A DNA stretch of 64,000 bases from Maribacter sp. HTCC2170 (lineage in GTDB: Bacteria; Bacteroidota; Bacteroidia; Flavobacteriales; Flavobacteriaceae). Where the stretch lies: NCBI RefSeq assembly GCF_000153165.2, contig NC_014472.1, positions 1,671,501 to 1,735,500 on the forward strand. The letters are read 5' to 3'. Below are positions 36,627 through 45,353 of this stretch, one piece after another. Each line of letters begins with the position of its first letter. Position 1 is the stretch's first letter. The translations under genes were made by a program, and so were the position numbers. A model generated the notes under the pieces. That model worked only from the letters and a program-made list of their open reading frames with translations. It was not told where the DNA came from and ran no database searches.

Positions 36627-37750
36627 TGACACCCTGGCTAATTTCTTTGTTTACGGTCATTGTGGTTTATTTTTTAGATCGATGGGAGAACAAGCATATT
36701 AAGTCACTTTTCGATTGGGTACCGGCCATATTGTTAGCTTATGTTATTCCGGCAATTATTTCTTATCTCCTGAATGTTGATTATTCGCAGGCAGATATCC
36801 ATACTTTTAGCAAAGACTATTTTATTCCTTTGGCGATCATTGCCGTAATGAGTAGTCTATCATTAAGTCAATTAAAAGCTATTGGGTGGAAGCCTATATT
36901 GCTATTTGCAGCTGGATCAATGTTCATCGCAGTTTTTCCTGTTCTATTGGGTTTGGGCTTGTTTGATACAGATTTGGTTTCCAAAACATTGATAGCTGAA
37001 GAATATTGGATGGGAATCCCTCCAATCGTAGGTAGTTGGATTGGCGGAAGTACGAGTCAACTGGTTTTAAAAGAGCTGGTAGAATGCCCTGAAAACATTT
37101 TTCTTTCTGTTCTTGTTATGGATAATATATTGGTGAACATTTGGACAATTCTAATGTTTCAATTTATTAAGAAGAGTGGTTTGATGAACAAAAAATTAAA
37201 TATAACGGATGCAGGAATACCGGAAGATATAAGAACTGAAAAAGGGAACTTAATAGCTTCTTGGTTATGCTTCGTAATCATTTTAGGAATGGTTGTTCTT
37301 TGTAATTGGACCATTGATAGTTTCGTGGGTAGAATTGTGGCCCTTTCTTTTTTGGGCTTAGTTCTAAGTAATTTATTACCTAATTGGAATTACAGGTTTG
37401 CACTTAAGGTAGGTGGCATACTCATTCTAGTAGTTATGGCCGTTTTAGGATTGAAACTGCAATTTGCAACCCTTGGATTTAACAGCTCGTTTCTTTTGTT
37501 TTTGATTGTCTGGTTGGTAGGCCATTTTGTGTTTATGATGTTAATTGCCAAACTGTTGAACATAAATATGGCTTGGGTGCCAATTGCGAGTATGGCAAAT
37601 ATTGGGGGCATTGCGACTGCGCCGGCCGTAACTGCAGCTTATGAGAAAAAATGGATGCCACATGCCATTGTTCTGGCTATTTTGAGCATGGCCACGGGTA
37701 CATTTTGGGGTATGTTGACTATATTTTTGTTCAAAACCTTTATAATTTAG
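36626..37750 (+). CDS. DUF819 family integral membrane protein
   Basis: A 374-residue protein with about ten hydrophobic helices, matching DUF819 (YjcL-like). The hallmarks are the glycine motif GIPPIVGSWIGGSTSQL near residue 130-146 and MANIGGIATAPAVTAAYEKK near the C-terminus. The family is thought to be transporters, with no proven substrate. The ATG overlaps the stop of the upstream hydrolase (TAATG), so the two are translationally coupled. Import of the hydrolase product is a reasonable guess. Confidence 0.85.
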   Translation: MTPWLISLFTVIVVYFLDRWENKHIKSLFDWVPAILLAYVIPAIISYLLNVDYSQADIHTFSKDYFIPLAIIAVMSSLSLSQLKAIGWKPILLFAAGSMFIAVFPVLLGLGLFDTDLVSKTLIAEEYWMGIPPIVGSWIGGSTSQLVLKELVECPENIFLSVLVMDNILVNIWTILMFQFIKKSGLMNKKLNITDAGIPEDIRTEKGNLIASWLCFVIILGMVVLCNWTIDSFVGRIVALSFLGLVLSNLLPNWNYRFALKVGGILILVVMAVLGLKLQFATLGFNSSFLLFLIVWLVGHFVFMMLIAKLLNINMAWVPIASMANIGGIATAPAVTAAYEKKWMPHAIVLAILSMATGTFWGMLTIFLFKTFII

Positions 37751-37794
37751 GACAAGGGAAGCCTTTTCTGCAGAAGCGGTAATAAATTGAAAAA

Positions 37795-38364
37795 ATGGAA
37801 AAACTACTTTCAGAAATTCGTGGTTGTGAGGTATGTAAGTCTCATCTGCCTTTGGGTCCCAGGCCTATTGTGGCGGCTCATCCCGACTCAAAAATTGTGA
37901 TAATTGGTCAGGCGCCGGGTACTAAAGTGCACAAAACAGGAGTGCCATGGGATGATCCCAGTGGCAGGCAATTACGAAAATGGTTAGGGGTTTCAGATGA
38001 AATTTTTTACGATGACTCCAAAATCGCTTTAATTCCAATGGGCTTTTGTTATCCTGGCAAAGGTAAGTCGGGTGATCTTCCGCCAAGAACTGAATGTGCC
38101 CCCTTATGGCACAAACCCATGTTGGATAAAATGCCGAATTTAGAATTGGTAATCCTGATTGGTATGTATGCCCAAAAATACTATTTGGGAAAAGAGGCTA
38201 AAAAAACACTAACAGAAACAGTGGCCAACTATGAATCTTATTTGCCCAAATGTTTGCCACTACCGCACCCATCTCCCCGCAATCGTTTTTGGTTAACCAA
38301 AAACCCTTGGTTTAATGAAAGCGTTGTACCTGAGTTACAACAACGGGTTTCAAGTATTATTTAA
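37795..38364 (+). CDS. Uracil-DNA glycosylase superfamily protein
   Basis: A 189-residue protein of the UDG fold. IVIIGQAPGTKVHKTGVPW is the water-activating motif I (GQAPG), CGVPW-like DDPSGRQLRKWLG follows, and the DNA-inserting motif is LPHPSPRNRFWL. The cysteines (CEVC near the start, C at FCYPGKG) recall the iron-sulfur UDG groups, though the full cluster set is not clear. It probably removes uracil from DNA, or may belong to a non-catalytic branch. Confidence 0.85.
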   Translation: MEKLLSEIRGCEVCKSHLPLGPRPIVAAHPDSKIVIIGQAPGTKVHKTGVPWDDPSGRQLRKWLGVSDEIFYDDSKIALIPMGFCYPGKGKSGDLPPRTECAPLWHKPMLDKMPNLELVILIGMYAQKYYLGKEAKKTLTETVANYESYLPKCLPLPHPSPRNRFWLTKNPWFNESVVPELQQRVSSII

Positions 38365-38381
38365 AGAGCATTGAGTGATAT

Positions 38382-38460
38382 TATTTCGACCAAAAGGAGA
38401 AATCGCACCATAGAGTAAGACAATGAGATTTCTCCTCACTAAAGTTCGTTCGAAATGACA
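38382..38460. repeat. Imperfect palindromic extragenic repeat
   Basis: The arms are TTTCGA (38384-38389) with GGAGAAATC (38396-38404), and GATTTCTCC (38427-38435) with TCGAAA (38450-38455), ending ATGACA. The inner 9-bp arms pair perfectly and the outer arms add six. I recall similar TTTCGA...GGAGAAATC palindromes scattered between genes in flavobacterial genomes. No second copy was seen in this window. It fills most of the 200-base gap before the OsmC gene, which otherwise holds nothing I recognise. Confidence 0.6.
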
Positions 38461-38561
38461 AATTATGAACCCAGTTGAACATGGGTGACTGGTTATCTAT
38501 GGCAAAAAAATTCAGACTGAATAATTGTAGTTTTATATCGTATTTTTATCCCTTAAATTCA

Positions 38562-38987
38562 ATGAAAATTATGGCAAACACAAATCATATTACCACCAAA
38601 TGGTTGGGTGGAATGGCCTTTGAAAGTAATAACACATCAGGAAATTCATTTAAAATAGAAGATGCTGAGGAAGGTGATGGTCTTAGACCAAAATCGTTGA
38701 TGTTGTCTGCATTAGCTGGGTGCTCGGGCTTGGATGTGGCCTCACTTATCAAGAAGATGAAACTGGAAGTTGAAACTTTCAAAATAGACACAATTGCCAA
38801 TATGACCGAAGAACATCCTAAACACTATGATGCGGTCTTGATTGAATATCATTTTTATGGTAGTGACCTAAACGAAAAGAAGCTACAACGCGCAGTAGAT
38901 CTTTCTGTGGAGAAATATTGTGGTGTGATGGAAATGTTTCGACAGTTCGCAGAGCTCGAAATAAAGACGATTTTTCATACTTCCTAG
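38562..38987 (+). CDS. OsmC family peroxiredoxin-like protein
   Basis: A protein of about 141 residues counted from the ATG at 38562 (a second ATG at 38571 is equally good). The frame continues upstream to 38475, but that part runs into the repeat region and does not fit the family. GLRPKSLMLSALAGCSGLDV carries the peroxidatic cysteine, and the resolving cysteine is in SVEKYCGVMEMFR. OsmC proteins reduce organic hydroperoxides; this group may act with lipoylated partners. It lies 16 bases before recJ. Confidence 0.85.
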   Translation: MKIMANTNHITTKWLGGMAFESNNTSGNSFKIEDAEEGDGLRPKSLMLSALAGCSGLDVASLIKKMKLEVETFKIDTIANMTEEHPKHYDAVLIEYHFYGSDLNEKKLQRAVDLSVEKYCGVMEMFRQFAELEIKTIFHTS

Positions 38988-39003
38988 AATCGAGAATCAT
39001 AAG

Positions 39004-40692
39004 ATGCGTTGGACACTAAAACCAAAACCTGAGCAGAAGCAAATAGAAGAACTTAGCAGTGCCTTGAAAGTTGATGGTTTGGTTGGAACTCTTTTGATTC
39101 AGCGAGGAATTACGACCTACGATCAAGCCAAAAAGTTCTTTCGCCCTGAATTAACAGATTTACACGATCCATTCTTGATGAAAGATATGGACTTGGCAGT
39201 TGCCAGGATTGAAAAGGCAATAGCCAATGATGAGAATATTCTCGTTTACGGTGATTATGATGTGGACGGAACTACATCAGTTGCTTTGGTATCTTCTTAT
39301 TTGTTGCAAGGCTATCCCAATGTTGCGACATATATTCCGGATAGGTATGACGAGGGCTATGGGGTTTCCTATAAGGGAATCGATTTTGCCGAGGATAACG
39401 ATTTTGCCCTGATTGTTGCCCTGGATTGTGGCGTCAAGGCAATTGATAAGGTAACCTATGCCAACGATAAGGGGATAGATTTTATTATCTGTGATCACCA
39501 TAGACCGGGAGATCAATTACCCGATGCAATTGCGGTTTTAGACCCTAAACGGGAAGATTGTGACTACCCTTATGATGAGCTTTGTGGTTGCGGAGTTGGA
39601 TTTAAACTAATCCAAGCTTTGGCTTCAAATAAAGGGGAGACCATTGACGATTTGGTTATGTATTTAGATTTGGTTGCCACGGCTATAGGTGCCGATATTG
39701 TGCCAATGACTGGTGAAAATAGAGTGTTGGCTTATTTTGGATTGAAGGTGATCAACGCAGAACCTAGAATTGGGTTTAAGGCTATAATCAACCAGATTAA
39801 GAAGAATGAACTTACCATAACCGATGTAGTCTTTATTATAGCCCCACGAATAAATGCCGCTGGTCGTATGAAACACGGTCAGCATGCTGTGAATTTGCTT
39901 GTTGAGGAAAATTTAGAACAAGCTGAGGTTATTGCAAAAGAAATAGAACAATTCAACTTTGATAGGCGAAACCTGGATCAAGAAATTACCGCTGAGGCCT
40001 TGGTTCGGATCAAGGAAAACAAAGAGGAAGAACGATTTACCTCGGTAGTTTATAAAGATTCGTGGCACAAAGGGGTGATTGGGATAGTTGCGTCGCGTTT
40101 AACAGAGACCTACTACCGACCTACTTTGGTGTTCACTAAAAGTGGTGATAAATTGGCGGCCTCTGCGCGATCGGTAAAAGGGTTTGATGTTTATAATGCC
40201 TTACAAGCTTGCTCTGAACATATTGAGCAATTTGGAGGCCATAAATATGCCGCAGGTTTGACCTTGTTACCTGAGCAATATGAGCCTTTTAAGGCAAAAT
40301 TTGAGCAAGTGGTTGCCGATACCATAGAGCCCCATTTGTTGACTCCTGAAATAAACGTTGACAATTCGATTTCACTGTCTGATATCACTCCAAAACTATA
40401 CCGGATTATTCGTCAATTTGCTCCTTTTGGACCTGGAAATATGACTCCAGTGTTCATGGCAGAAAATCTAAAGGATTCTGGTTATGCAAAGGGAGTGGGT
40501 GAAGGTGAAAAACATTTAAAATTGGCTGTTACCCAAAATGGTTCACGTTCAATTGGGGGAATTGGTTTTAATCTTGGGGATAAGATGGCGATTGTAAAGA
40601 ATACAAAGCCATTTGATGCCGTTTTTTCAATCGATGAAAATGAATGGAATGGGAGTGTTCGCCTACAATTGAAACTTCGTGATATAAAATAA
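39004..40692 (+). CDS. recJ: Single-stranded-DNA-specific exonuclease RecJ
   Basis: A 562-residue DHH-phosphoesterase that degrades 5' single-stranded ends in recombination and mismatch repair. Motif I is YGDYDVDGTTS (84-89 core) and DHH is at 164-166 in ICDHHRPGD. The DHHA1 part contains KGVIGIVASRLTETYYRPT and GHKYAAGLTL. The C-terminal OB domain is normal. It is 6 bases before the VOC gene. Confidence 0.95.
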   Translation: MRWTLKPKPEQKQIEELSSALKVDGLVGTLLIQRGITTYDQAKKFFRPELTDLHDPFLMKDMDLAVARIEKAIANDENILVYGDYDVDGTTSVALVSSYLLQGYPNVATYIPDRYDEGYGVSYKGIDFAEDNDFALIVALDCGVKAIDKVTYANDKGIDFIICDHHRPGDQLPDAIAVLDPKREDCDYPYDELCGCGVGFKLIQALASNKGETIDDLVMYLDLVATAIGADIVPMTGENRVLAYFGLKVINAEPRIGFKAIINQIKKNELTITDVVFIIAPRINAAGRMKHGQHAVNLLVEENLEQAEVIAKEIEQFNFDRRNLDQEITAEALVRIKENKEEERFTSVVYKDSWHKGVIGIVASRLTETYYRPTLVFTKSGDKLAASARSVKGFDVYNALQACSEHIEQFGGHKYAAGLTLLPEQYEPFKAKFEQVVADTIEPHLLTPEINVDNSISLSDITPKLYRIIRQFAPFGPGNMTPVFMAENLKDSGYAKGVGEGEKHLKLAVTQNGSRSIGGIGFNLGDKMAIVKNTKPFDAVFSIDENEWNGSVRLQLKLRDIK

Positions 40693-40698
40693 GATTCA

Positions 40699-41085
40699 AT
40701 GAAAATAGAACATTTAGCAATTTGGGTAAAGGACTTGGAGGTCATGAAAGGTTTCTATGAAACGTATTTTGGGGCAAGGTCCAACGAAATGTACTATAAT
40801 CCCACTAAAAAATTTACTTCTTATTTTTTAAGTTTCGATGAGGGCCCGCGACTCGAGATTATGCAGAGACCAGATATTACCCAAAGAATGAATGATTTGG
40901 AAGAGGAGTTTGGAATAACCCATTTTGCGGTATCTGTTGGGTCAAAGACAAAAGTTGATTCACTTACTGAGCAGTTAAGAACGGCAGGTTTCAAAATTGT
41001 AGGAGAGCCGAGAACAACTGGCGATGGCTATTACGAAAGTGTGGTTTTGGATCCCGAAAACAATAGGATAGAGATAACAGCTTAA
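40699..41085 (+). CDS. VOC family (glyoxalase/bleomycin resistance-like) protein
   Basis: A 128-residue vicinal-oxygen-chelate fold protein made of two beta-alpha-beta-beta-beta units. Metal ligands could be the His of KIEHLAIWVKDLE and of GITHFAVSVG, with the Glu of RLEIMQRP and the final RIEITA. The substrate is unknown. The stop overlaps the lpxH stop by 4 bases, convergent. Confidence 0.88.
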   Translation: MKIEHLAIWVKDLEVMKGFYETYFGARSNEMYYNPTKKFTSYFLSFDEGPRLEIMQRPDITQRMNDLEEEFGITHFAVSVGSKTKVDSLTEQLRTAGFKIVGEPRTTGDGYYESVVLDPENNRIEITA

Positions 41086-41852
41086 TCTTCGAATTTCTTT
41101 AATGAAAGCTTTTCCCCATCAAATTCCCCATATGTATAAAAAGAGACCCAATCTCCTAAGTTAACGTACTCAGAGGTATCATTCAGATTTATTTCGAGCG
41201 GTAAATGGCGATGGCCGAAAACAAAATAATCTTGGTGTTCCTGTTCCAGTTTTCGCTTACAATACTGTACCAACCACTCCTTGTCCTCTCCCAAGAATTT
41301 AATGTCATCATCTCCGGAAATCAATTTATTCTTGACGGATAGGTATTGCGCTAGTTTAACCCCTAAATCAGGATGTAGCCATTTGTAAAACCATTTCGAC
41401 ATTGGATTCGTGAATACTTTTTTCATCCGCTTGTACCCTTTGTCTCCAGGACCCAATCCGTCACCGTGTCCAATAAAAAAAGAAGTGTTGTTAATGTTAA
41501 ATCGTTGGGGTTTATGAAAAACCGGAATGTTCAATTCTTCTTCAAAATAACCATTCATCCAAAGATCATGGTTCCCAACAAAATAGTAAACTGGGATTCC
41601 GGCATCGGTAATTTCAGCAAGTTTCCCCAAGGTTCTAGTAAAGCCCTTTGGAACAACGGTTTTGTATTCAAACCAGAAATCAAAGAGATCACCCAATAAA
41701 AAAATTGCCGCGGCATCTTGCTTTACCATATTCAACCATGCAACGAATTTTTGTTCACGGGGAAAACTCTTTTCTTTGGTCGGCGCCCCTAAATGGTTAT
41801 CACTAGCGAAGTAGACTTTTTTACCTTCAGGCGTATTTATGGTTTTTGTCAT
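41082..41852 (-). CDS. lpxH: UDP-2,3-diacylglucosamine diphosphatase LpxH
   Basis: A 256-residue metallophosphoesterase that splits UDP-2,3-diacylglucosamine to lipid X in lipid A synthesis, at the inner-membrane face. The motifs are VYFASDNHLGAP, LLGDLFDFWFEY, VGNHDLWM, FFIGHGDG and FGHRHLPLEI. The second aspartate motif is intact and the length is as in other Bacteroidota. A -7 box is present just ahead. Confidence 0.92.
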   Translation of the reverse strand: MTKTINTPEGKKVYFASDNHLGAPTKEKSFPREQKFVAWLNMVKQDAAAIFLLGDLFDFWFEYKTVVPKGFTRTLGKLAEITDAGIPVYYFVGNHDLWMNGYFEEELNIPVFHKPQRFNINNTSFFIGHGDGLGPGDKGYKRMKKVFTNPMSKWFYKWLHPDLGVKLAQYLSVKNKLISGDDDIKFLGEDKEWLVQYCKRKLEQEHQDYFVFGHRHLPLEINLNDTSEYVNLGDWVSFYTYGEFDGEKLSLKKFED

Positions 41853-41859
41853 TTAGTCG

Positions 41860-41867
41860 CAAAGATA
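41860..41867 (-). promoter_or_regulatory. -7 box of lpxH
   Basis: On the minus strand TATCTTTG matches TAnnTTTG, 7 bases before the lpxH ATG. A TTG lies further up at only 15 bases, shorter than usual, so the -33 element is uncertain. Confidence 0.45.
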
Positions 41868-42002
41868 AGGAAAGCCTAAACACAATTTATTCATTTTTTC
41901 TTACGCTAACCCAGGGAGAATTTAAACCTTTATGATTTTTTATACCGAAATGAAATGGAAACCATTGTTTTTGTATAAGCTTGTAAAGCAGTATATTGTT
42001 AA

Positions 42003-42040
42003 TATTTAATGTACGATTAACTGGAAATGTACATTAAATA
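42003..42040. promoter_or_regulatory. Inverted repeat upstream of the PSCyt1 gene, possible operator
   Basis: TATTTAATGTAC (42003-42014) and GTACATTAAATA (42029-42040) form a perfect 12-bp inverted repeat with a 14-base spacer, about 50 bases before the ATG at 42089. There is no T-run after it, so it is not a terminator. The arm spacing of 26 bases places both on the same helix face. It is probably a regulator site for the cytochrome/DUF1501 module. Confidence 0.45.
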
Positions 42041-42088
42041 AATCGTTAAGTATTGCAATTCAGAAGAGCAAGATTTTATAGTTGAATA

Positions 42089-45000
42089 ATGTTGGAACAA
42101 TCATTTTTTATATTTAAGGCAAAGAATCTTTTGGTCTTCATTGTACTTGTGTTCTTCTTTTCTTGTGTAGCCCCAGAATTACCAGAATCAGTGGCTTTGG
42201 AATATAAAAAGCTTCCTGAGAGAATAGATTTCAACCAACACGTAAAACCTATTCTTTCAGATAGATGTTTTTTATGTCATGGTCCTGACAAAGCCAAAAT
42301 AAAGGCTGGCCTTCAGCTACATATTTCCAACTTGGCTTATTCTGAATTACCTGAATCTCCGGGTAAAGTAGCCATTGACCCCGGTAACTTAAAAAATAGT
42401 GAAGTTTTTCATCGAATCATTTCTGAAGACCCAAATTATGTTATGCCTGAACCGGAATCTCACTTATCTCTTTCCGATTATGAGAAAGCGATGTTGATAA
42501 AATGGATTGAAGATGGTGCAGAGTATAAAGATCATTGGGCTTTTATCAAACCTCAAGAGTATGAGGTACCAAAGGTTGAAAATGTAAATTTAGCGGCAAA
42601 TTCAATTGATAATTTTATTCTTGACAGGCTTAAAAAAGAGAAGATACTACCCTCGGCAAAAGCAGATAAGGAGATTTTACTGAGGAGGCTTTCACTAGAT
42701 CTTACAGGATTACCACCTTCTTTGGAAGACTTGGATTTCTTTATGAGAGATACCTCTATCAATGCCTATGAAAGGCAAGTAGATCGATTATTGAATTCCT
42801 CTCATTACGGCGAACAAATGGCATTGGGCTGGATGGATTTATCCAGATTTGCAGATACACATGGTTATAGTGTTGACCGTTATCGTGATATGTCACCTTG
42901 GCGAGATTGGGTAATTGAAGCTTTCAATAAAAATATGCCTTACAATCAATTTGTAACATGGCAACTGGCTGGAGACTTAATAGAAAATGCAACGACTGAA
43001 ATGAATTTGGCTACCGCCTTTAATCGCTTGCATCCGCAGAACATGGAAGGAGGTATCGTAAATGAAGAGTTTTTAGTTGAATATGCCGTTGATAGGGTCA
43101 GTACAGTTGGTCAAGCCTTTATGGGGCTTACCGTTGCATGTGCGCGATGTCATGACCATAAATATGATCCTGTTTCAACAAAGAACTTTTATGAACTAAC
43201 CAGCTATTTTAATTCTATAAATGAATCGGGTCAAATTTCTTTTAATAACGCTATGCCTGTTCCCACTATGTTATTATACACAGATGAAGAGGAAAAAATA
43301 AAAATATATATGGAGGGGTTGTTGGAAGAGTCTCATGCAGAGATAAAGGAAATAGAAAAATCAGAGGTAACCTTGGATTTTAAAGAATGGATAAGATTCC
43401 AAAAATATAAAGGAATTCAAAAAAGGAAACCAAAAGGCATAGTATCTTATTTTGATTTGAACGATGAATCACTTGTAGATGCATTGAATCCCTCTAAAAA
43501 GGCCACTATGAAGCGAGACCAGAAAGATCTACTTACTATGGGGAAATTTGGAAAGGGAATAGTATTTGACGGAGATTCATGGTTAGATTTGAAAGAGACA
43601 GGAGTTTTTGGAAGAAATGATAAGTTTAGTATAAGTGTATGGGCAAATATCCCATCTGAAATAGAAGATGGAAATATTTTTCACAAAGGAGATGGTGCCA
43701 TTTTATATAATTGGCGGGGGTATCATCTAAAGATTAATAACAACAGACTTGAATTAATGATGGCACATACCGCGCCCGATAATGCCATTATCAAAATATC
43801 CAAAAACGGGTTTCCTAGAGATCAATGGATTCATTTAGGAGTCACTTATGACGGTTCCAGCAAGGCTTCAGGATATAGACTTTTTGTAAATGGTAAGAAA
43901 GCAGAGACAGCTATTAAAGTCGATAATCTGTATAAGAATATTCTTTTTGGAAATGAAACAGAGCCAGGACTACAACTAGGAGCTCGGTGGCGAGGCAAAG
44001 GGATTAAGGGAGGAGTTGTTGATGAAGTCAAGGTTTTTAATAAGGAATTATCAACTATTGAGATAATGCAATTGGCAGATAATAAAGATTTATCATTAAT
44101 ACTGTCCAAAAGCAATGTTCAACTAACTGAAAAGGACAAAAAATTATTGAAGGAATATTATATTAAAGTCATTACAAAAAAAACAGACAAGGCTTACCAA
44201 AAATTAGCAAAGCTTCGGAAAGTATATGTAGATAGTGCAGAAAAGATTCAAGAAGTTATGGTTATGCGAAAAACCACAGAGCCTGTAAAGACATATGTTT
44301 TGGAAAGGGGAGTTTATGATAACAAAGGAGAAGAGGTGTCTCCAGACACTCCAGAAGCAATATTACCAATGCCCGATAGCTACCCCAAAAACCGTCTGGG
44401 TTTTGCCAAATGGCTATTTCATAAAGACCACCCATTAACAGCACGAGTGGCTGTTAATAGATACTGGCAGCATTATTTTGGTGTCGGATTGGTAAAAACC
44501 AGTGAGGATTTTGGAAACCAGGGCGAAATGCCCAGTCACCCAAAGTTGTTGGATTGGTTGGCAATATCTTTTAGAAAATCAGGCTGGGACGTCAAGGAAC
44601 TACAAAAAATGATTGTAATGTCGAATACTTATCAGCAATCTTCCATTGTGGATAAAAAAACACGAGAGAATGATACTGAAAATAGGCTGTTGGCGAGAGG
44701 CCCTTCCAAAAGATTGACCGGTGAGATGTTGAGAGACAATGCTCTAGCTTGCTCTGGCTTACTCAATACAGAAATTGGAGGAGAAAGCGTAAAACCTTAT
44801 CAACCTAAAGATTTATGGAAGGTGAACGGGGGAGAATATAAACAGGATACAGGAGATAAACTGTATCGCAGAAGTATGTACACGATTTGGAAAAGATCAG
44901 TGCCTTATCCGACCATAGCGACCTTTGATACACCCACCAGAGATGTATGCACTGTTCGTAGGCAGGAGACCAACACACCATTACAAGCTTTGGTATTACT

Positions 45001-45316
45001 CAATGATCCTACATATATAGAAGCAGCTAGGGTTTTAGGAAAGAAGATGCTGGCTTATGACAGCTCCAAAGAGGGTATAGCATTTATCTTTAGGAAGTTG
45101 ACAGGCAGAAAAATTAAATCCGAAGAATTAGAAATACTTTCTAAGTTCCATAAAGAAGAACATGAAAAATTTAGAATCAACAAATTAAAAACCAAAGGGT
45201 GGATGAATTCAGGAGCATCTAGTATCAAAACCGTAGATGATGAGGCCCTTGTTGCGGCCAATACAGTGATAGTGAGTACTATCATGAATTCCGACGCTAC
45301 TATTACCAAAAGGTAA
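42089..45316 (+). CDS. PSCyt1-DUF1549-LamG-DUF1553 lipoprotein
   Basis: A 1075-residue exported protein with a lipobox at FFFSC (Cys26). The domains in order are: a planctomycete-type cytochrome c domain with one haem site CFLCH (C60-H64); DUF1549 at about 170-370 (LRRLSLDLTGLPPSLEDL, then WMDLSRFADTHGYSVDR and CARCHDHKYDPVS); a LamG/concanavalin-like insert at about 450-680 (GIVFDGDSWLDLKE, GLQLGARW); and DUF1553 at about 770-1040 (LTARVAVNRYWQHYFGVGLV, DTPTRDVCTVRRQETNTPLQ). CARCH looks like a second haem site. It probably transfers electrons or oxidises a carbohydrate outside the cytoplasm. It is 37 bases before the DUF1501 gene. Confidence 0.88.
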   Translation: MLEQSFFIFKAKNLLVFIVLVFFFSCVAPELPESVALEYKKLPERIDFNQHVKPILSDRCFLCHGPDKAKIKAGLQLHISNLAYSELPESPGKVAIDPGNLKNSEVFHRIISEDPNYVMPEPESHLSLSDYEKAMLIKWIEDGAEYKDHWAFIKPQEYEVPKVENVNLAANSIDNFILDRLKKEKILPSAKADKEILLRRLSLDLTGLPPSLEDLDFFMRDTSINAYERQVDRLLNSSHYGEQMALGWMDLSRFADTHGYSVDRYRDMSPWRDWVIEAFNKNMPYNQFVTWQLAGDLIENATTEMNLATAFNRLHPQNMEGGIVNEEFLVEYAVDRVSTVGQAFMGLTVACARCHDHKYDPVSTKNFYELTSYFNSINESGQISFNNAMPVPTMLLYTDEEEKIKIYMEGLLEESHAEIKEIEKSEVTLDFKEWIRFQKYKGIQKRKPKGIVSYFDLNDESLVDALNPSKKATMKRDQKDLLTMGKFGKGIVFDGDSWLDLKETGVFGRNDKFSISVWANIPSEIEDGNIFHKGDGAILYNWRGYHLKINNNRLELMMAHTAPDNAIIKISKNGFPRDQWIHLGVTYDGSSKASGYRLFVNGKKAETAIKVDNLYKNILFGNETEPGLQLGARWRGKGIKGGVVDEVKVFNKELSTIEIMQLADNKDLSLILSKSNVQLTEKDKKLLKEYYIKVITKKTDKAYQKLAKLRKVYVDSAEKIQEVMVMRKTTEPVKTYVLERGVYDNKGEEVSPDTPEAILPMPDSYPKNRLGFAKWLFHKDHPLTARVAVNRYWQHYFGVGLVKTSEDFGNQGEMPSHPKLLDWLAISFRKSGWDVKELQKMIVMSNTYQQSSIVDKKTRENDTENRLLARGPSKRLTGEMLRDNALACSGLLNTEIGGESVKPYQPKDLWKVNGGEYKQDTGDKLYRRSMYTIWKRSVPYPTIATFDTPTRDVCTVRRQETNTPLQALVLLNDPTYIEAARVLGKKMLAYDSSKEGIAFIFRKLTGRKIKSEELEILSKFHKEEHEKFRINKLKTKGWMNSGASSIKTVDDEALVAANTVIVSTIMNSDATITKR

Positions 45317-45353
45317 GTTTTAAAAAAATTGAAAACAGGCATAAAACCTAAAA

